Shown here piece after piece: positions 60,294 through 64,000 of a stretch of 64,000 bases of DNA; position 1 is the stretch's first letter; the number at the start of each line of letters is the position of its first letter. The DNA comes from Paenibacillus pinisoli. GTDB lineage: Bacteria > Bacillota > Bacilli > Paenibacillales > Paenibacillaceae. The notes beneath the pieces were generated by a model. The model did no database searches and was not told the DNA's origin. It saw nothing but the letters and a program-made list of their open reading frames with translations. The position numbers and the translations under genes are program-made. Where the stretch lies: contig NZ_QXQB01000003.1 of the NCBI RefSeq assembly GCF_003605435.1, positions 682,001 to 746,000 on the forward strand. The letters run 5' to 3'.

Positions 60294-61967
60294 GTCCGTA
60301 ATAAAATGAACCGATAATGCCGATGGCGCAAGCTTGCTTAGAAGCTCCGTCTGCGAAGCATCCAGCAGAACATGAATATGGGCGTAATAGTTAAGGCGCA
60401 GCTTCAATTCCGCTACCATGCCTTCTGCTTGCTCCAAATCGATATCCGAGCCTCCGGCTACACATAGGAACGGCTGCTCCAACCGCTGCTCCAGGAAAGT
60501 CGCCAGCGACACCGCCTCAACGCCGTATTGGCCTAGCTTGGTATTCCCGGTCAAATCCAGCAGCAGCGTATTTTGCCGTCTCGATACGACGCCGGACCAT
60601 GTCAGGGCAGTTGCCGTGCGGCCAGTATTGGACGGGCCTACGAACAATCGCAGCGAGTTTTTTATGACATGATCCACAATCACAACATCCTCGATCCGCT
60701 GGGCTTGCAGCAGCTTGATCAGCTTCTGCTGATACTCGATAATCGTAGCGTCCTCTTCGCACAGCTTAAACACCAGATTGACTACGCTTTTCACTTTTTC
60801 TTCTATAATAGAGAACGTTACTTTGTTTCGATTAAGGTCCGACAGCAGCCGGCTTGTAATAGCCGCCATATTCTGCGGAATAAACAACGGCTCCAGCGGC
60901 TGCAAAATATCATTAACGTACGGATAGCCGCTCGGCCCTTTGTCCTGGAACTGGTCGATCAGCTCATTCACGCTAAGGTCCATCGCTTGGTACATCTCGA
61001 TGATCTCTTTGGAAAGCTCCATGAGATCCATCTGTACCGACATACGCGCATCAACCAGCTCTTGCAGCTTGCCATAATCCTCATAAAGGAGCCGCGTCGA
61101 CGTAATCGTGTCCAAAGCATCGCGCATCTGCCTGATACGGGCATCCACCGCTTCTTCGGCTGATTGAACGACCAGGTCCATGACAGAGGCCAGCTTGTCC
61201 GCCAGCAATCCATTTTCGATTCCTTTATAGGCGGCCCGGTTCACGCCGATCTGCCTTAATTGCTCAAATCGCATATCGGGAGGAATCGTGCTGTCCTTGA
61301 ACACCTTGGCGATCTGCGCGTCCAATTCCTCCAGCATGTTAACGGCTTCGGCATACTGTACATTCTCATGCTTAAGCTCGTATTGAATCGTTTCCTTATC
61401 CATCTGCTTCTTCAAAGCATCAAAGCCGCTAAACTTGCCGATCGCCTCAAGACGAGCCTCAAGACCTGCAGCCGTCTCCAAGACCACTGGCGGCTCTTCA
61501 TACACCAATGACTGCGAATCATCCTCTTCTTCATCTCGCCAGGACTCAGGCGCTGCCTGCTCTTCCTGCTCGGCATCATAGCTGTAGCCTCTTGTATCCC
61601 CGGATTCGATCCTATGCTTGCCGCTGATCGATTTATTCTGGATAACGGATTGAAGGGCTCCGACCACATAATCGAAGGACAGCTTAATCAGCTGCGTCTT
61701 TTGCACATCGCCCTCTACAAGATCGGCTTCTGCGTCCTTTTGATACAAATACACAACGTCAATAGCGTCATGCTTCTTTAGAATGGCCTCCCTCAATGCC
61801 TTGCCTTTTGAGCCGCCCATATCTTTGGGACCAAGCACGACCACATCCATTTGGGTTACTGCAGGATCAATAGGCAACAGCTCAATTAATTTTTGACTGT
61901 TGGTTTGAAAGCCTTTGTCCGGCATGGACTTTTTGACGAAAGCTCCCAATGAAGCGCCATATATCAT
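60039..61967 (-). CDS. MinD/CpaE-like P-loop protein, degenerate Walker A
   Basis: The 642-residue protein has an N-terminal domain (1-120) resembling CpaE-type receiver-like folds (QMDVVVLGPKDMGG, DAIDVVYLYQKDAEAD). A long helical middle region follows (200-430), then a C-terminal P-loop domain: FVGPSNTGRTATA as a changed Walker A (GRT for GKT/S), NTLLLDLTGNTKLGQYG and HIHVLLDASQ as later motifs. It may bind but not hydrolyse nucleotide. Its start overlaps the kinase stop by four bases. The toxin at 58500 follows 33 bp later. It may organise or regulate secretion of the toxins; this is inference. Confidence 0.72.
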   Translation of the reverse strand: MIYGASLGAFVKKSMPDKGFQTNSQKLIELLPIDPAVTQMDVVVLGPKDMGGSKGKALREAILKKHDAIDVVYLYQKDAEADLVEGDVQKTQLIKLSFDYVVGALQSVIQNKSISGKHRIESGDTRGYSYDAEQEEQAAPESWRDEEEDDSQSLVYEEPPVVLETAAGLEARLEAIGKFSGFDALKKQMDKETIQYELKHENVQYAEAVNMLEELDAQIAKVFKDSTIPPDMRFEQLRQIGVNRAAYKGIENGLLADKLASVMDLVVQSAEEAVDARIRQMRDALDTITSTRLLYEDYGKLQELVDARMSVQMDLMELSKEIIEMYQAMDLSVNELIDQFQDKGPSGYPYVNDILQPLEPLFIPQNMAAITSRLLSDLNRNKVTFSIIEEKVKSVVNLVFKLCEEDATIIEYQQKLIKLLQAQRIEDVVIVDHVIKNSLRLFVGPSNTGRTATALTWSGVVSRRQNTLLLDLTGNTKLGQYGVEAVSLATFLEQRLEQPFLCVAGGSDIDLEQAEGMVAELKLRLNYYAHIHVLLDASQTELLSKLAPSALSVHFITDCTPRGTELLKPAVESFQEPNIAQKVILIDPPVDPMRMVQDLSIDPLLAKVIVLPRSQHIRACSLNRVKPFESKEVADIFEEAFR

Positions 61968-63853
61968 GATTGCGGTCCTCCTGGCAAGAAATGATCTTTA
62001 TAATCGGTATAAAACTTAAAATTAAGCTGAGCATTGCGGTTTTTATTGTAGATAAACGGGAAATAGTAATGTTCCACAATATCAATCTGCTCCTGCACAT
62101 ACTCATCAAGGTTATAGGCATATTTGTAATAATCATTGACATAACGCATATAGGTCTCTGTAGCTGCGAACACCTTCTCATGCAGCTCCTGGTCCTGTGC
62201 AGAATCCTTCTCTGCCAGCTTCTGAATCTCGCTATACTGCTCCAGCAGCTTCTGAACCAATTCATCGCTGCGTTGGCCAATCGGCTTGCGAAGCTCTTCG
62301 ATCTCCTTGCTCATCAAGGCAATCGCCTTGTCTCTGTCTGCAAGCTCCTGCTTCAACTGCGCAATCTCCGCATTGACCGCCTGCTTCTGTGCTTTGGTCT
62401 GTACAGGCCCGGCATCCGCTAGTCCTTTGAAGTAATTGTACGCCCAATAACCGCCCGTTCCGATCACACCTACTATCACAAGCGCAATAAGCGGCTTCAT
62501 CAGCTTGCCAAGCAGCTTACCCGGCGAACGCTTGCGCTTCTGCTTGCTTTGATCTGACAATTGCTTTTGCAGGGACTCTATCGCAATCTCAATTTCCTTG
62601 GCTACACTCTCATGAGGCTGAAGCGCAAGAATAGATCGGTAGGTTTCAATAGCCTTCGGCAAATTGCCTTTGCTCTCATAATCTCTTGCCTTGCGCATGA
62701 GCTTGGCGCTGCCATTCTGGTCAGGCTTTGAAGTCGCAGTAGGTCTCACCGGTTGAGCTGGTTCAGGCTTGGGCAAAGCTGCTGCCGGACGAGCTGCAGG
62801 GGCTGCAGCAGCCGCTGCTTCCTGTCTGACCAACGGTGCCATTGTCTGCTCTTCGCGTCGCGGCAAGGCCGCTCTCGGCTCCTCGCGCTTTTGCATCGAT
62901 ACCGTTACATCCTCGCGCAATACGGACTGGTCGATCTTGGACAGCTCCAGCATCCATTCACCAAAGGTCGGACAGTGCCCCAGCTCGTCGCTTTCCCATG
63001 CACGTTGCATCAATGAAGTGACTCCCGCTCCCCATAGCGGCTTAACGGCTTGAACGAGCTTATCATAACGATCGCAATGTGTTTGCAGCTCTCCTGGGTC
63101 AAAATAACTCTCTCCCCAGGCATGCTGTGTGAAAGTGCCTGTACATGCAGCCAGCATCTCCATAATAAGAACAGCTCCTGCAAAACGGTCCCCTTGCGCA
63201 TTCCACATCTGCGCGCTGGCATATTTCGGGGCATAACCCGGAGAACCTGCCGGCAAATACTCCGGCCGCTCGAATTGCACGGAAAACAACTGTTCCAAAT
63301 CGATAAGCTGCACAAAATTAGAGGACTTAACAGGATTTCTTCCTTCGGTGAACATCGGCATCATGACGTTAGGGCCTGACAGATCGCAATGCGCAAGGCC
63401 CCGCTGCTCCATCGTCACCAGAATTTCGACCAGAGCGTATGCAGCCGTGTAGCTCTGCCTCCGCGTGATAGGCTGCTTGTTCAGAATCATATCCATCCAA
63501 GTCGGACCTTCGATCCACGGCATTAGAACGGCATAGAGCAAATCCGGTTCCTTGGCAAGCAGCTCCGGGTTATTATGAGGGGTAATGGTAGCCCGTTCGC
63601 AGGCAGCGAGTCCGTTCATTGCGGCAAATTTGCTTATCTGCGAAGACAAATGCACAGTGGATGGATTAATAAGCTTGGAACGAAACACTTTAATCGCTTT
63701 CTTATGACTCGTATCCGTTGATTCCAGAAGATAGACAGTGCCTTGCCTGCCCTCCTGCCCGTAAGGTATGCCTGGCGCAAAAGGATGCTCGCCAATTGCA
63801 TAAGTCTCTCCGTCTATGGTCAGCTTCGCATGAACATCTGTTTGAAAAGCCAT
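61964..63853 (-). CDS. Membrane-anchored Ser/Thr protein kinase
   Basis: The protein of about 629 residues has a kinase domain (20-300) with the ATP lysine in KAIKVFR (K55), the catalytic loop HCDLSGPNVM (D157; HCD for HRD) and DLE for DFG at 185-187. A Pro/Ala-rich linker and a short TPR-like helix pair follow (NLPKAIETYRSILALQPHE). Next are a basic stretch, one membrane helix (IALVIVGVIGTGGYWAYNYF, about 480-500) and an extracellular coiled coil (AEIAQLKQELADRDKAIALM). The layout recalls EssB of type VII secretion (pseudokinase, helix, outer domain), but here the catalytic residues are largely kept. AAGGAG precedes the ATG at 63853. A PP2C gene lies just upstream. Confidence 0.82.
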   Translation of the reverse strand: MAFQTDVHAKLTIDGETYAIGEHPFAPGIPYGQEGRQGTVYLLESTDTSHKKAIKVFRSKLINPSTVHLSSQISKFAAMNGLAACERATITPHNNPELLAKEPDLLYAVLMPWIEGPTWMDMILNKQPITRRQSYTAAYALVEILVTMEQRGLAHCDLSGPNVMMPMFTEGRNPVKSSNFVQLIDLEQLFSVQFERPEYLPAGSPGYAPKYASAQMWNAQGDRFAGAVLIMEMLAACTGTFTQHAWGESYFDPGELQTHCDRYDKLVQAVKPLWGAGVTSLMQRAWESDELGHCPTFGEWMLELSKIDQSVLREDVTVSMQKREEPRAALPRREEQTMAPLVRQEAAAAAAPAARPAAALPKPEPAQPVRPTATSKPDQNGSAKLMRKARDYESKGNLPKAIETYRSILALQPHESVAKEIEIAIESLQKQLSDQSKQKRKRSPGKLLGKLMKPLIALVIVGVIGTGGYWAYNYFKGLADAGPVQTKAQKQAVNAEIAQLKQELADRDKAIALMSKEIEELRKPIGQRSDELVQKLLEQYSEIQKLAEKDSAQDQELHEKVFAATETYMRYVNDYYKYAYNLDEYVQEQIDIVEHYYFPFIYNKNRNAQLNFKFYTDYKDHFLPGGPQS

Positions 63854-63891
63854 CGTCCGATTCTCCTTCAATTTGAATGAATGGGGGGATG

Positions 63892-64000
63892 TCAGGGCGT
63901 CTGCCACTGAATATGTATAATGGACATATCGTCACTGGACGGATCCGCAGCTTCGTGCGCAATGATATCGGTGATCTTGTCTTTTGTTATCCGGCTTGAG
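63892..64000 (-). CDS. PP2C-type protein phosphatase, C-terminal end only
   Basis: The last 35 codons of a gene cut by the window edge read ITKDKITDIIAHEAADPSSD, DMSIIHIQWQTP and stop. The DDMSIIHI strand, with its paired Asp residues, is typical of the end of bacterial PP2C phosphatases. It lies 38 bp before the kinase gene on the same strand, forming the usual phosphatase-kinase pair. Confidence 0.65.
   Translation of the reverse strand, partial: SSRITKDKITDIIAHEAADPSSDDMSIIHIQWQTP

Overview
The window looks like chromosome from a Paenibacillus-type Gram-positive bacterium. The evidence is Bacillales-style AGGAGG ribosome sites, S-layer-homology (SLH) domains, CUT1 sugar ABC systems without their own ATPase, copper-amine-oxidase-N-like surface proteins, and polymorphic toxins with WXG/LXG-like helical N-termini. 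About 1-36 kb is GC-rich housekeeping and metabolic DNA. From about 36.5 kb the base composition turns AT-rich, except inside the large secreted and toxin genes, and the content becomes accessory.

Region 1 (0.2-10.5 kb) holds single genes and small units: a DJ-1/PfpI-GNAT fusion behind a probable ZTP riboswitch with terminator, a secreted protein, a 0.8-kb array of 51-bp hairpin repeats, a DEAD-box helicase, a PadR regulator divergent from a serine hydrolase, a two-helix ion channel divergent from a leucine-type amino acid dehydrogenase, a VOC protein, a ROK fructokinase and a TlpA-like thioredoxin.

Region 2 (10.6-23.7 kb) is the most coherent metabolic block. A GntR/FadR-type regulator is followed on the minus strand by AtuA/DUF1446, DUF4387, two CUT1 permeases, a solute-binding lipoprotein, two ADP-ribosylglycohydrolase-fold proteins and ribokinase. 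On the plus strand lies a surface-anchored protein with two tandem esterase domains and three SLH repeats. Near-identical palindromes (AATTGG-N5-CCAATT) lie in front of the operon, the regulator gene and the esterase, so all three probably answer to the regulator. I infer a pathway that cleaves an ester outside the cell, imports the product, and hydrolyses a ribosyl-type glycoside inside.

Region 3 (23.7-36.5 kb) has a paralogue of the first secreted protein, a GyrI-like protein, a WYL regulator, ilvD, a DinB-like protein, a CGNR zinc-finger regulator, a sirtuin with an altered zinc site, a drug-type ABC exporter with a convergent TetR regulator, a transglutaminase lipoprotein and a small membrane protein.

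Region 4 (36.5-52.6 kb) carries cell-surface and toxin genes: a WxL-like protein with its DUF916-type partner, a run of small immunity-like genes and gene relics, a 604-residue polymorphic toxin with its presumed immunity gene, an SLH-like protein, a 2019-residue secreted protein with an ALK-like glycine-rich domain, and a copper-amine-oxidase-N-like protein with a broken tail duplicate.

Region 5 (52.6-64 kb) is a polymorphic toxin/immunity array. Two toxins share almost identical N-terminal halves but have different C-terminal warheads (a restriction-endonuclease-like one and an unassigned one). Between them lie an orphan deaminase warhead, a frameshifted immunity gene and a duplicated tail of the gene upstream of the array. 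That gene encodes a MinD/CpaE-like P-loop protein. Upstream of it are a membrane-anchored Ser/Thr kinase and the end of a PP2C phosphatase. I read this as a phospho-regulated secretion-linked head followed by an array of toxin cassettes that grows and decays by recombination. No secretion ATPase or WXG100 gene is inside the window, so the export route is inferred.
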